Below, piece after piece: positions 26,301-34,570 of a DNA stretch of 64,000 bases (its first letter is position 1; each line of letters begins with the position of its first letter). The translations under genes were made by a program, and so were the position numbers. Origin of the DNA: Chrysomallon squamiferum (Eukaryota; Mollusca; Gastropoda; Neomphalida; Peltospiridae); NCBI GenBank assembly GCA_012295275.1, contig CM022665.1:42522652-42586651 (forward strand), written 5' to 3'. The notes under the pieces were generated by a model. It was given only the letters and a program-made list of their open reading frames with translations, was not told the DNA's origin and did no database searches.

Positions 26301-28817
26301 TTTGACAAATTTAGATGTGCATACACGTCAGTTACTTACTTCCAACATTTGGAGAAAAACCTTTGTAACTTGTAGTAACATTTTAATTCACAAACTTTCA
26401 ATGAAATGACTGTTTTTCTGTAACTGAGATGCCCTAGATATGGGACTACTAAAAAAAACAATTCATACAGCACATAAGCAAACAAGCTGAGCTGACTCAT
26501 CCACTTGTTATGTGGTTGTACTTTATAGTTTGTTCTAGAATTTGTGGCTTCAAAAACTGAAGATGGACACTAGGATTAACTCAGCAAACTGTACAAATTT
26601 AACAATGAAACAATAATCCCAACTAAAAGCGAGCAGTTTAAAAAGTTCCAAGTCTCCTGGAACAAAAACTATTATAGCTAAAACTAGTTAGCTACAATAA
26701 AATAGCAAAAGAACAGATTTTATTTTAAGAGTGTACACTACATTTTTAAGATTTAATTTTAAAAATAATACTAAAAACAAAAAATGGTGTTTTAAAACCA
26801 AATATATTACTTGGTAATATTAGAAATAATGATAAACAGAAAAACAGAACCATTTGTTTTCCTGCTGCTTGTTTTAAAACATGTATAAACTATTTTCTCC
26901 TTCATTCTTTAAATCTGTTATTTCTTCAATGCCTATTAATTTTGAAAACAAGACCACCAAATGGCAATGTCCTTTCAATGTTTGCAAGCAGGCTTGTGTC
27001 AATATAAAAATGCTAATAGAATTGTCTTGAGGAAAACACATACATGACCAGGCACTAATGAAGCTTGGCTATTTATGAGACAATTCGAAAGGCTCACGAA
27101 TGTTTTGAGCAGACTACAACATGAAGCAAACAGTGGTTTCGAAGTCAGAAATGTAAAGCCTGGTGGCATGGACGCCAACACCAGTGTTCACCATTAGAAA
27201 AATCAATATCTATTATTACCAACCATTAGCAACACACAGATGACATGTTTCTGTGACTCATGTACAGCATAGCTTGGCAGACATTATTATGTTGTGCCTG
27301 CCTGCCTGCCAGTGTCTCACATTTCTGGTGGATGGACTCGAAGGTGTGAAAAGCATAAATTAGTCACAGCAACGCACAACTTGACAGTGTTGAAAGGAAA
27401 AAAAAATATCTTAACAGTTGAATAATGAATGAAAGGACAGCAAAGTCCTCAAACGCTCGTAACAAAAAGTCTGAATCACTGAACACAGATAAAAAGCAGT
27501 TTTGCAACGTGAACCGTATTGTTATATAGGTGTTTATAGGCTAATCGAAAGAATCACTCGTTATGACTGATAAATACATATTTTAGATAGATTATTGTTA
27601 ATCGATTCCCACTCCCATTTTTTTCTTTTTATTGTTTCCTATGCTTTACAAAATAGTCACTTGAATGAGTTTAAAATAAAATTCAAAACATAACTTTTAT
27701 TACACTCTTAAATTTCCAATTTTTATCATATTCATTGGTTATGTATCTTTTGATAAATGCTTGGTTTTGTCGTGAATAAAAATCATTGCCAATTTAAATA
27801 TATATATTTTCTGCCATTATGAATTTTTGATGGTAAAAAGCTCAACTTTCACACTCTGTATAGCAATTTTTCTGGAACTATTCAGTTGTTTTCTATGAAT
27901 TATGTGCTAGAAAAGGAGGTAACACCATGCAAAAATTATGTCACATGACTTCAAACCGATGCTTTTTTTATCTCATGATTATTTACAAAATTCAATCAGT
28001 TGTTTTACTACAATTTCACATAAATGCATCCTAAAACTGTCATATTGTAATTGAAGACAGGTAGTTATTTCATGAAATGTCAGACATGTAGAAAAGATAA
28101 GCTTCAACATGCTCGACAGAAGGGAGAGAAAAAAATCAGACACTAATATGGACTAATTTTAACTCTGATTACCTCAACTGCATGTTATTTTTTTACTGAA
28201 TTGTTACTGCTTTTTGCATAGATCTTAGCAAATTTCTAATAGAATCTCAAGATCTATCAGATGTTTTTCAGTACACTCTTCCATGTGTTATAATTGATAA
28301 TAAAAAATGTAAGAAAGCAAAGAAAAATTTCATGATACAGAAATGTTTACAATTTTGTAAGACCATTTTAAAAACTGTCAAAAAACCCACCTAAATAGAA
28401 AAACTTCAAAAACTGTTATAACATACACATGCATTTTAATATCTACCTATAAAAACAAGAAATCCAGAAATTTAAACCAAATCTGATAAGAGTTTAAAAA
28501 AATAAAAGATTTCCCCATCATGTGTCCCCTTACCTGGAAACCGAACAAAACCACAAATGCAGGCTTTTTATGTTAGAAATATCTTATCAAATGTCAGGTT
28601 TTTTTTTTTTTTAATGCTTACTTACATTTTATTTTCTTAAACCATTAACCCAGAACGTAAGGAAGCCCTAGTCAAGAGTAAGCTAATACTGACCTGCCAA
28701 AGCTTTGATTCTTGATCTTTCAAACAGCCTTGACGAATTATTCCCAGCATCAAAATCATCTTCAATCTGCTCTGACTCCCAGTGCACCGAGTTTGTTATC
28801 TGCACCACGTCGTTCAT
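77..28817 (-). CDS. SPTBN1: Beta-spectrin gene, N-terminal 27 coding exons (partial at 3' end)
   Basis: Beta-spectrin pairs with alpha-spectrin and cross-links short actin filaments under the plasma membrane. Twenty-seven exons, each with GT/AG junctions in matching phase, join to 4,394 coding bases (about 1,464 residues). Domains in order: leader 1-45; first calponin-homology domain about 48-150 with the actin-binding signature [10 protein letters not shown]; second about 166-280; then about eleven spectrin repeats of about 106 residues from about 295. Repeats 1-2, which nucleate the alpha-beta dimer, are inside; ankyrin-binding repeats, the partial tetramerisation repeat and any PH domain lie beyond position 1. 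The sequence resembles conventional beta-spectrins (SPTB/SPTBN1/2 of vertebrates, beta-Spec of flies) rather than the giant heavy type. The symbol is a family name: an invertebrate gene is co-orthologous to several vertebrate ones. Exons are clearly richer in G+C than the introns. Confidence 0.96.
396..442. repeat. GAGAT/GA microsatellite next to exon 26 donor
   Basis: Several copies of GAGAT run into a GA dinucleotide run. On the transcribed strand this is a CT tract starting about 16 bases after the exon 26 donor. Confidence 0.9.
458..724 (-). CDS. SPTBN1: Beta-spectrin exon 26 (residues 1333-1421): repeats 11-12
   Basis: Eighty-nine codons: [79 protein letters not shown]. It contains the KLFDAN...FKQSC stretch conserved across beta-spectrins. 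The donor CAT|GTAAGTT is followed within 16 intron bases by a CT tract (the GAGAT/GA microsatellite on the plus strand). Confidence 0.97.
1123..1269 (-). CDS. SPTBN1: Beta-spectrin exon 25 (residues 1284-1332): repeat 11
   Basis: Forty-nine codons: [69 protein letters not shown] is a diagnostic beta-spectrin stretch. Acceptor TGTATTCCAG, donor CAG|GTTTGG. The introns on either side (725-1122 and 1270-1759) hold only AT-rich sequence; 866-1000 may be a decayed 97-base duplication. Confidence 0.97.
1760..1850 (-). CDS. SPTBN1: Beta-spectrin exon 24 (residues 1253-1283): repeats 10-11
   Basis: Completes Arg and encodes [20 protein letters not shown] then QQFLQETDE. The acceptor TCTTCTGTCTTAAAG lies at the start of an 83-base unit present three times upstream in the intron, with an acceptor-like AAAG also in the second copy. 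Donor GAG|GTATGTTG. Confidence 0.95.
1848..2092. repeat. Tandem repeat, three copies of about 83 bases, covering the exon 24 acceptor tract
   Basis: Copies start near 1848, 1931 and 2012. Each contains GAAGAAAAATTCC (the polypyrimidine tract on the transcribed strand) and CTTAAATCTTATCAAT. The first copy holds the functional exon 24 acceptor; the second keeps an AAAG acceptor-like end. Confidence 0.88.
2417..2589 (-). CDS. SPTBN1: Beta-spectrin exon 23 (residues 1196-1252): repeat 10
   Basis: Reads [40 protein letters not shown], then [17 protein letters not shown] plus two bases of Arg. The LIKRHEAF...MDANDEKI pattern is characteristic of beta-spectrins. Acceptor TTTTGAAG, donor GAAAG|GTATGTG. 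Confidence 0.97.
2590..5886 (-). other. Beta-spectrin intron 22 (3.3 kb)
   Basis: Extremely AT-rich intron with T and A runs (2825-2905, 3643-3666), TTA/ATA repeats near 3180-3205 and a TA run near 5133-5150. No coding exon is needed here, because exons 22 and 23 join in phase 0 with continuous repeat sequence. No transposon or RNA gene recognised. Confidence 0.85.
5887..5964 (-). CDS. SPTBN1: Beta-spectrin exon 22 (residues 1170-1195): repeat 10
   Basis: Twenty-six codons: [20 protein letters not shown] then SKEDVP, the first helix of a repeat. Donor CCA|GTGAGTA, acceptor TTAATTCAG. A 3.3-kb intron separates it from exon 23. Confidence 0.96.
6248..6337 (-). CDS. SPTBN1: Beta-spectrin exon 21 (residues 1140-1169): repeat 9
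   Basis: Thirty codons: [20 protein letters not shown] then [10 protein letters not shown], the C helix that ends repeat 9 with its conserved Trp. Acceptor TTATAATAG, donor CAG|GTTAAA, phase 0 at both ends. A long A run (6412-6435) lies in the intron toward exon 20. Confidence 0.96.
6695..6973 (-). CDS. SPTBN1: Beta-spectrin exon 20 (residues 1047-1139): repeats 8-9
   Basis: Ninety-three codons: [40 protein letters not shown], then [20 protein letters not shown] to [19 protein letters not shown] with [11 protein letters not shown] is the tryptophan helix and loop of repeat 9. The G+C content is distinctly higher than in the flanking introns. Confidence 0.97.
6999..7082. repeat. 28-base tandem repeat, three copies
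   Basis: TTAATGTTTTATATAAACTG and close variants start near 7003, 7031 and 7059, just inside the intron upstream of exon 20. Confidence 0.8.
7379..7495 (-). CDS. SPTBN1: Beta-spectrin exon 19 (residues 1008-1046): repeat 8
   Basis: Thirty-nine codons: [20 protein letters not shown] then [19 protein letters not shown]. Acceptor ATATTACAG. The donor ATG|GTTGGTTA is non-optimal, like that of exon 16, but the phase and the protein continuity with exon 20 ([11 protein letters not shown]) are exact. Confidence 0.95.
7939..8067 (-). CDS. SPTBN1: Beta-spectrin exon 18 (residues 965-1007): repeat 8
   Basis: Forty-three codons: [43 protein letters not shown]. The [20 protein letters not shown] stretch is highly conserved in beta-spectrins. 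The adjoining intron (8068-8438) is largely an old tandem duplication. Confidence 0.97.
8085..8375. repeat. Diverged tandem duplication, about 142-base unit, in intron 17
   Basis: The stretch with ATGAATCTCTG, then ACAAAAGTGCCACTGAAA and TTTAAAATGTAGTATT, around 8165-8230 recurs around 8307-8370 with scattered substitutions and small indels. Confidence 0.82.
8439..8535 (-). CDS. SPTBN1: Beta-spectrin exon 17 (residues 932-964): repeat 7
   Basis: Completes Ser and reads [20 protein letters not shown] then [12 protein letters not shown], a typical C helix flowing into the next A helix. Acceptor GTTTTTACAG, donor ATT|GTAAGTG, phase 0 at the end. Confidence 0.96.
8891..9070. repeat. Tandem duplication, two 90-base units, spanning the exon 16 donor
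   Basis: Positions 8891-8980 and 8981-9070 align base for base with only a few substitutions. The second unit contains the last 17 coding bases of exon 16 and its donor; the first unit is an intronic copy of both. Confidence 0.93.
9054..9256 (-). CDS. SPTBN1: Beta-spectrin exon 16 (residues 865-931): repeats 6-7; donor lies in a tandem duplication
   Basis: Begins [20 protein letters not shown] and continues [20 protein letters not shown] to RQNKLNG plus two bases of Ser. The donor GGAAG|GTTGGT is weak at positions +3 to +6. The last 17 exon bases and the donor are repeated 90 bases downstream inside the intron. Using the copied donor would add a stop codon (TTTCCGTAG), so the proximal site is the functional one. 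Confidence 0.95.
9496..9660 (-). CDS. SPTBN1: Beta-spectrin exon 15 (residues 810-864): repeats 5-6
   Basis: Fifty-five codons. [40 protein letters not shown] and [15 protein letters not shown] give the C helix of one repeat and the tryptophan helix of the next. The donor AAG|GTAAAT is in phase 0. Confidence 0.96.
10091..10168 (-). CDS. SPTBN1: Beta-spectrin exon 14 (residues 784-809): repeat 5, short exon
   Basis: Twenty-six codons beginning [20 protein letters not shown] and ending ASLGEQ. It lies between a clear acceptor (TTTTTCTTGCAG) and the donor CAA|GTAAGTC. It continues the B helix begun in exon 13. Confidence 0.95.
10718..10834 (-). CDS. SPTBN1: Beta-spectrin exon 13 (residues 745-783): repeat 5
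   Basis: Thirty-nine codons: [20 protein letters not shown], then [19 protein letters not shown]. It supplies the tryptophan helix and the A-B loop of one repeat. Acceptor AATTTTCAG, donor AAA|GTAAGAC, phase 0 at both ends. The 549-base intron upstream of the next exon shows nothing beyond AT-rich sequence. Confidence 0.96.
11098..11298 (-). CDS. SPTBN1: Beta-spectrin exon 12 (residues 678-744): repeats 4-5
   Basis: Exactly 67 codons, starting [20 protein letters not shown] and including [20 protein letters not shown] and [14 protein letters not shown]. The DKIQ...W pattern is the usual C helix of a beta-spectrin repeat. Phase 0 at both ends. Confidence 0.97.
11608..11852 (-). CDS. SPTBN1: Beta-spectrin exon 11 (residues 596-677): repeats 3-4
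   Basis: It completes Gly and reads [20 protein letters not shown], then [40 protein letters not shown] and LLLNKHK. This is the C helix of repeat 3 and helices A and B of repeat 4. Ends in phase 0 at AAG|GTATATT. Confidence 0.96.
12161..12465 (-). CDS. SPTBN1: Beta-spectrin exon 10 (residues 494-595): repeats 2-3
   Basis: Carries [40 protein letters not shown] and [20 protein letters not shown], the end of repeat 2 and most of repeat 3. Acceptor TTTTACTAG, donor GGAG|GTATGTG; ends one base into Gly. Confidence 0.96.
12794..13051 (-). CDS. SPTBN1: Beta-spectrin exon 9 (residues 408-493): repeats 1-2 junction
   Basis: Starts [20 protein letters not shown] and continues through [20 protein letters not shown] to [12 protein letters not shown]. 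The invariant helix-A Trp and the [11 protein letters not shown] loop are typical of repeat 2. 258 bases, phase 2 to phase 2. The 500-base intron upstream of it holds ATAA-type simple repeats. Confidence 0.96.
13552..13734 (-). CDS. SPTBN1: Beta-spectrin exon 8 (residues 347-407): spectrin repeat 1
   Basis: It encodes [20 protein letters not shown] and then [20 protein letters not shown], the B and C helices of the first repeat, including the strongly conserved [12 protein letters not shown]. Repeats 1 and 2 form the dimer-nucleation site for alpha-spectrin. The Arg codons at both ends are split AG|A. Confidence 0.96.
13884..14071 (-). CDS. SPTBN1: Beta-spectrin exon 7 (residues 285-346): linker and start of spectrin repeat 1
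   Basis: Starts [20 protein letters not shown] and includes the tryptophan-bearing helix [12 protein letters not shown], the opening helix of repeat 1, then [20 protein letters not shown]. Acceptor TTGTTTTAG, donor CCCAA|GTAAGT; the split Lys codon is completed by exon 8. Confidence 0.96.
14504..14528. repeat. CA microsatellite in intron 6
   Basis: About a dozen CA dinucleotides lie 45 to 70 bases upstream (plus strand) of exon 6, just inside its downstream intron in transcript terms. Confidence 0.9.
14573..14685 (-). CDS. SPTBN1: Beta-spectrin exon 6 (residues 247-284): end of CH2
   Basis: It reads [20 protein letters not shown] then [18 protein letters not shown], the classic C-terminal end of the second calponin-homology domain. 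Acceptor ATCTTGCAG, donor AAAG|GTAAAT, phase 0 at the end. The next intron (14072-14572) has a CA run at about 14504-14528. Confidence 0.97.
15321..15436 (-). CDS. SPTBN1: Beta-spectrin exon 5 (residues 208-246): middle of CH2
   Basis: It completes [14 protein letters not shown] and runs through [18 protein letters not shown], a hallmark of spectrin and actinin CH2 domains. Acceptor CATTGCAG, donor GAAG|GTAATTC; it ends one base into Asp. The following 635-base intron (14686-15320) contains a TTA-type microsatellite at 15255-15290 close to the donor. Confidence 0.97.
15437..19244 (-). other. Beta-spectrin intron 4 (3.8 kb)
   Basis: AT-rich intron inside the CH2 coding region. It contains A runs (about 18353-18378, 19081-19094) and an ATAA-rich stretch (18970-19080) that resembles 53090-53180 in the other gene. 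The short open frames here (15768-16067, 17619-17885) have no recognisable similarity. No nested gene seen. Confidence 0.85.
19245..19417 (-). CDS. SPTBN1: Beta-spectrin exon 4 (residues 151-207): start of CH2
   Basis: It begins [20 protein letters not shown], the linker into the second calponin-homology domain, and continues [17 protein letters not shown] to FNALIHKH. The 173 bases end two bases into an Arg codon finished by exon 5. Donor CACAG|GTGACT. A 3.8-kb intron follows. Confidence 0.97.
19709..19882 (-). CDS. SPTBN1: Beta-spectrin exon 3 (residues 93-150): second half of CH1
   Basis: Exactly 58 codons. It begins [20 protein letters not shown] and contains the conserved [20 protein letters not shown] motif and the closing WTIILRFQ helix of the first calponin-homology domain. 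Acceptor TTTCTTTCAG, donor CAG|GTAAGAC. Confidence 0.97.
20142..20293 (-). CDS. SPTBN1: Beta-spectrin exon 2 (residues 42-92): first half of CH1
   Basis: It encodes [14 protein letters not shown], the first actinin-type actin-binding signature. Next comes [20 protein letters not shown], the second signature, which contributes to the F-actin contact. The acceptor TTTCTTTGTAG and the donor CTG|GTATGT fit. The 152 bases plus one carried base make exactly 51 codons, ending in phase 0. Confidence 0.97.
21186..21262. repeat. 31-base tandem repeat, about 2.5 copies
   Basis: ATTTAACAGATTTTTTTTAT recurs with AACAG at 21192, 21223 and 21254, nearly identical between copies, which suggests a recent event. 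Confidence 0.85.
22306..22345. repeat. TA dinucleotide run
   Basis: About 18 TA repeats preceded by an A run, inside beta-spectrin intron 1. Confidence 0.92.
23301..23356. repeat. Long A run with a short interruption
   Basis: Two adenine runs separated by GGGTTTAT. It could be a retroposed poly(A) tail, but no element body or target-site duplication could be recognised. Confidence 0.85.
26031..26169. repeat. 40-base pyrimidine-rich tandem repeat, four copies
   Basis: CTTGCTTTTTCCTCCT recurs at 26034, 26073, 26113 and 26153, joined by GTTTT blocks. The tract is almost pure T/C/G on one strand, and the open frames across it are artefacts of this composition. Confidence 0.92.
28694..28817 (-). 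CDS. SPTBN1: Beta-spectrin exon 1 (residues 1-41): N-terminal leader
   Basis: The ATG at 28817 opens [14 protein letters not shown] and continues to [10 protein letters not shown], the well-conserved segment just before the first calponin-homology domain. The donor is CAG|GTCAGT at 28693. The exon ends one base into a codon, which exon 2 completes as Asp to give ALADERE. The next intron is 8.4 kb long. Confidence 0.95.
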
Positions 28818-28847
28818 GGCTGCAGTTTATCACACTGCACGGCGATC
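28818..28847 (-). other. 5' UTR part of the start-codon exon
   Basis: Thirty untranslated bases lie between the acceptor TTTGTTTTTCTGCAG (exon begins 28847) and the ATG. In frame with the ATG, two adjacent stop codons, TGA then TAA, lie 12 to 17 bases upstream. This fixes 28817 as the first base of the protein. Confidence 0.85.
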
Positions 28848-31800
28848 CTGCAGAAAAACAAATTATAGGTAAATCCATTAAATACTGATTTGTTCTGTGC
28901 AGACAACACAATGTGCAGTGACCTTAATTTTTATAGAGGCAGTGTATCACGTTATGTATAAATATCAATAAAAAAAAAGATTGCAGTGACCCTTCTTTTA
29001 AGTATTATCTGTCTATTTTACACACACACACACACACTTAAATAAGAGATGCTGCAATATTTATTTACTGGTATGCATATGCAAGCTTGTGGATAGGCTG
29101 AAGAAAAATGAAAAAAATGAAAAGCTGGCTAATATCAAAGCTAATATCAAACTTATTCTCAAAATCTATTTCAATGAACACAAAAGCACTACTTTTATTG
29201 GGGATTCTCTTTTCTCACCCCCTCGCATACAGACATGTTTAATTCATACTGTTGAAAGATGCAAAGAAAACATTAGCAATGTTTTTATCTAGAATCAGAA
29301 GCTGCAAAACAGGTTTTCTTAACTTTCTGTAATAACCCAGTAGGCATGACAATAACTGAACACAAAACTTTCTAATGGTTAAATGTATAAACTAAATAAA
29401 AGCACAAATGCTTACTCAAACCCTGGATTATACAATTTTTTTTTTCTTTTTTTTTTCTCAGGATGTTCTATTAAATAGTCAGATGCATTCAATTTCACTG
29501 TAATTTATTGCCTTTTTGGTGCACCAGGTTCAAAACAGTTTGCTAAATGACAAAAACAGCATATGCAATGGCAATAAAAAAAAAAAATACATCAACAAAC
29601 AAGCTGATAAAATGCTAGATTTTTTACACACTTTCTTTTTCTCCATCTGTGTGTAAAATTGTGGGGGGGGGTTGTTGTTTGGTTTTCATGTCTCAAATAA
29701 CTTCAATTTCACTTTACATTGTAGCTAATTAAGTTGAACAAATTGTTTAGGATATTTTAAAAGACATTATGATCAATTTTAGTTACTGTTTTGACTGGAT
29801 CCTAGTATCTGAAGTGCTGTTTACTTTTTATTCTGGCATGTAATACTTCTTGTAACTGTAATAACAATTAAATCATTAGTTCATGAATTATTGTTAAAAG
29901 AAGCATGTGACAGCAGCTTATCTTGTATGCTTATTTAGTATGTTTATAGCTTCTGAACTACATCCGATCAACATGCATATTGATTTGCAATTTATCTATA
30001 TTTAACAAGTTTGCTTAACAACTTATTATCTAATGAGGACCAATGTATTTGCATGCTGAATTAATCCGTTGACTGAAAATGTGTAAAAATATATATATTT
30101 TATGAGATCTTGGTGTCTGATAGACTAGACAGCATTTACACCTTGCCATAAGCATAATATAATTGTGGGAGTAGGCTATCGGTTGCCACCCGTTAAACAG
30201 ATATAATCAGAAGTATATCTGTCTGAACAGTGTCATAGTTTACACTTCTAAAGCAGAGATAATTTACTGCCAGATTAGGGAGTTTTATCTTCAAGGTTGG
30301 TTTCAGGTCAGTCATGGTTTAAAATGAGATAAATTGACTGTCAAAAGAAATTAAAGATAATACATATTGCAGTTAGTGCTGTTCTTTACATCTTCACTAC
30401 ATGATATATAAAAATATTTATCTTTATTTAAGTGACCTTGATATGTTGACAAATGTACTTAAAATGACTTACTGTGCTTTAAAACCTTACAAATACTTTA
30501 TATAAAGATACTATGTTATAGTCAGACACATAATTTTTATAGAATTAAATATTCTGTCAACTGTGTCAGGTTCCAATAAAAAGTATAATCTTTTTCTGAG
30601 TTATGCATTAATAATGCAGTTGTTCTTTTAAGTAAATACTAGGAAAATAATAAATACCAGGATTTATTGAAAACAGTAATTACAATCAATCATAATGTCT
30701 TAGAAGACAAGGCTGTCCTTAGCAGGTTATGTTTCTGTCAATTAATCACAATACAATTTTACATATTTTATTTTAATAGACTTTGAATTCCAGCATTCAT
30801 GAAAACCTTTATTCATTTTGGAAAGCTTAAACCATACTTTAGATAAGTAGCACTGTTATATCAGAACAGATACGGATTTTATGTTTAGAAAAGGTACATA
30901 TATTACCAGATATGTGTGCATACTCATTTATATTGCAAATCAAATTTATCTAGACTAACTGCAAGTATAATAATTACCCTTCCAAATTCTAACCTCTCTC
31001 TGTGTGTGTGTGTGTGTGTGTATAAATATATATATATTCAACATCTGAATTTTTATACTCAATCTACCATATATCTTTGATGACCTGATACAAATGCATG
31101 CCAATACTGTAAGATTACTACATCTGTAGATATAAGCTGCAGGCACAGATAAGCAAGTGTACTCTAGTCATTTCAAATTACAGAGCAGATTAGATGCATT
31201 TGAAGAAAACAATTTTGATGTTGCCTTCATGCAAAAAACAGACTGAGTTGAGGCATTTTCTGTACTTCATTAAAAACAAACCAGTAGAAATGTTCTTTTA
31301 TTAAAAGCAGTATTTGTAGATATGAATTAAATGTGAATTTGCTTTTAAACAATCAGTATTTTTTTCTTCAAGGAAAATGTATAGCTCTCTGTATAACAAA
31401 GCTCATTATGATGATTATTAATGTTTGACAGGAAAAAAGCCTATTTTTCTGATTTATACAGAAACAGAATATTATACTGAGTATGTAACATTAGAAACAA
31501 CATTATCTGGTGTCACTGTACAGTTAGGAAGCTGACCACAGCAACCCTGAAAAGAAATCAATAGCCTCACTGATTATACACTGGGAGAGCTCTGCAAATA
31601 TTCAGTAGCCAGACTTCATTCTAAATAATTATGGAAAGACTAAAATTGCTACTGACCAAATTGAAAGCAAAGGACAGTTTTAATTTTAAACCCCATCCTC
31701 TGTTATCTTTTTAAAGTAAGCCTTATAATATAAACCTTACATATCAACAATCATTTGTATTCAAATGGATTATAATATTTTGCAGATCTCTGCCAGGGTT

Positions 31801-33678
31801 TGCACACTCTGTGTTAATGTTTTGATAAATTAAAAGAATAAAAAGCACCAAAACAACCTGCTACAGCTAAACACTGTGCATACATTTTTTTTTTTTTTTT
31901 CTCTAGAAAAGGATTTAGAAAGGTAAAATTCTTAGGTACCATTAATGTTAATGTACATCCAAAATACATTATATGGGTAACATGTAGACCTGAATAATAA
32001 CCAGTTTAACTGATATAATTGATTGATTTTCAAATTTAATAAAATAAAACAAATTCACTGTATAATTAATTAGCCTTAAACATTTACTCATGCTAGTGAT
32101 GTGAAAAAAAGCACAAAACTTCTAATAAAGGTAATTTGTATACTTGACCAGTTTAAGTAAGATTTTTAAAAAAGAAGAAGGAAAAAAAGCATGTTCTGCA
32201 GCCACCCAAAGAAAGCGAGAACATCTATTCACAGCCATCAGGTCAGTGTATCATAAACTCTAGAAACATTCCAAGCACAGTACACTCAGGTCAATCAATA
32301 AGTGAGTTGAATTATATTGCTCCAAATCAAGAAAAACTCAAACAACTACTGAATAGCTGTAATGATTTCTTAAGGTTATCGGCTGCTGACCTTACAGCAG
32401 CAACTAAAAATAGTTTTCTAGACCAAAAGCCTGGACAAAAATTACCTATGCCAATTCCAACTAAATGTGTTTATGATTTAGTCAGTAATTAACTGAAAAC
32501 AAGATCGCATGCATAGAAATTTGCACTTACATTTTAATATGCAGATATCACCAAACATGGTTAAGAGGTTTATAATTTTTAAAATCAGTACTGATTTGTT
32601 CTTTAAATATTCAGTTCACAAATACTGCGTTAAACAAATTTTTTATGAAAATAAAACACAACTTGGTCAATTTAATAAATGGAAAGAAAAAAAATGTAAA
32701 AATTTTAATTGTTTATATTTGTGTTGGCACCATGTGTTGTTGTTTTTTTGTTAAATAAAAAAATGTACACTGGCTAAAGTCAATATTTATTGTATTAACA
32801 AAGCATTTATAAATATTATTCTAAGTGTTCAAGTATATATTTTTTTACAAGTATGATTATAATATATGTTTATTATACATGGCAGTTATTCAACATTTAG
32901 AAGAGCAAAATACTCCAGCTCAACAAATCAATACAAAAATATTGATCACAGATACTGCTTTTAGTAACAATTATACATAGCTGTCTGGACTTAAAACAGC
33001 ATCATACCACTGGGCTTGTCCAGGAACTAAGCAACAGATGGGGTGCTATCTATAAAGCAAGTCAGGTGAAATTTGTTACAGTCAAATAAATACTTTGCAT
33101 TATTCTCTACAATATGAATAGTAATGCAGATGTAAATAATGTTCCACCTAACTTATAATCCACAGCTGCATTTATAAATATATGACAAATAAATAATACT
33201 GTTAAAATATTCTTACACAAAGGATAAAATCTCTTTTTTCATTTAACTTAAGACAAAATTAAAATAATAACTGGGTGTAATTATTTGCAATCCAAAAGGT
33301 CCATGTTTATGTTACATCAGTTCTTGTTAATTTGAACATATTACTAATATTTAAGCATCATTTTAACTAACATTTCATATGGATTAATTCATTTACTGAA
33401 TCCCACTCAATTAATCTATAATATTAAAAAAAGAGGTAACTATCAGATAAACCTGACAGGACCGGTCCCTCCCTTGCAGTGCTGGATGTCAGTATCTATG
33501 TAAAACAGAACCTGCACAGACTAAGATACACAAATAAGTTTGTTTTGTTGATATTTTTTTTCTTCTAAAATGTAAAGCTTATGATAAAAATCCTGAACAA
33601 ACATGCAGTTATACTACAAACAAACTTTTTACTTAGTCTTCTCCTCTTTTTTTTTACATCTTGCAAGGTTTCTCACTA

Positions 33679-33718
<40 letters not shown>

Positions 33719-34324
33719 TGCGTTTTTTTTTTTTTTTTTTTTTTTATGGTAGACACACATATTAATATATTTTACTGTTGTTTTATATTATTATTATTAT
33801 TATTATTATAAACTGAAAGTCTAGATTTTGTAAATATACAAATTCAAAAATAAATATTAAACAGAAATGTGGGTGGGGTTGTAATTATTTTTTTTATCAA
33901 CAAGTACGAAAGGTCATTCTTACAAAATGTCGTATACAAAATAACTAGATGGTCATAACATTGCAGAATTATGTAATAATTAAGTTACTGTGCAGGAAGA
34001 AAATGAGTCATTTTCCACCTATCTCAAGGTCATCTGCATGCACTGATCTTTCAAAATTGCTCAACTTTAAAGGAAACCCGGAAATTTAGTTACGTCAAAC
34101 TTTGATACTATTAACAATGAAAATCAGTAAATAATAAACGTAATGAAACCAACAAGCAGGCTGCAAGAAAATTTAGCACAGTGATCCCACAGTAAGATCC
34201 AAATGAATCATCAAAGCCGTATCAGAATTCATCACAAATAGTAAACCGCCATGTTGCTTCACATAACGGAACTGCATCAGGTTGCAGATCTGTTGTCTGA
34301 TGCGTTTAAAAACCATTTGCCTAC
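28848..34324 (-). other. 5'-UTR intron of beta-spectrin (about 5.5 kb)
   Basis: This is AT-rich non-coding DNA between the proposed untranslated exon and the start-codon exon. It includes a CA run at about 29018-29036, a GT run at about 31001-31020 and long T runs near 33682-33745. I see no coding exon, RNA gene or recognisable transposon in it. Short open frames here, for example 32307-32492, have no family resemblance or coding character. Confidence 0.45.
33682..33745. repeat. Long T run
   Basis: Two T runs of about 36 and 24 bases separated by GTGCG, close to the proposed 5' end of beta-spectrin. Confidence 0.9.
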
Positions 34325-34480
34325 CTGTGCAGTTGGATCGTACAGTTAATCCCAGGTAATCCTAATGCTGCCGCCAATTATGTATGCTCCGTAATATTTC
34401 ACCTAAAATTGTTTGACTAAAACCGGCATAAACCACTACCGAAGACTGCAGGCACCCGACGCTAGCCGAATCACAAACCC
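34325..34480 (-). other. Candidate non-coding first exon of beta-spectrin (5' UTR); upstream end uncertain
   Basis: The start-codon exon begins at a clear acceptor (28847), so an upstream non-coding exon must exist. On the minus strand, CAACTGCACAG followed by GTAGGC at 34324 is a good donor. It lies at the edge of the only G+C-richer, CpG-containing stretch for several kilobases. The transcription start is not visible, so the high end is a guess. Another first exon elsewhere in 29-38 kb is possible. Confidence 0.4.
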
Positions 34481-34570
34481 ATTGAAATGTACATGCGCAA
34501 CTCAGATACTATTTTCTACAAAATAGTCGTGTAAGATAAAGATCACCGAGAGAATCGTTGCTGCTCTTAA
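34330..34570 (-). promoter_or_regulatory. Candidate beta-spectrin promoter region
   Basis: This stretch has several CpG dinucleotides (around 34440-34475 and 34540-34575) in otherwise CpG-poor, AT-rich DNA. It contains TGCGCATG on the minus strand (about 34492-34499), which resembles half of an NRF1-type site. There is no TATA box at a fitting distance. It directly precedes the proposed non-coding exon. The call rests on composition and position only. Confidence 0.35.

Larger units (their letters stand above)
20294..28693 (-). other. Beta-spectrin intron 1 (8.4 kb)
   Basis: Large AT-rich intron between the leader exon and the first actin-binding exon. It holds a 31-bp tandem repeat (21186-21262), a TA run (22310-22345), a long A run (23301-23356) and a 40-bp pyrimidine-rich repeat (26031-26169). 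I found no nested gene on either strand. Open frames such as 25946-26244 are translations of the T-rich repeat. Confidence 0.85.

Noticed and set aside
34330-34570. tRNA gene or tRNA-derived SINE in the CpG-containing patch
   Set aside because: No A-box/B-box pair and no cloverleaf could be traced.
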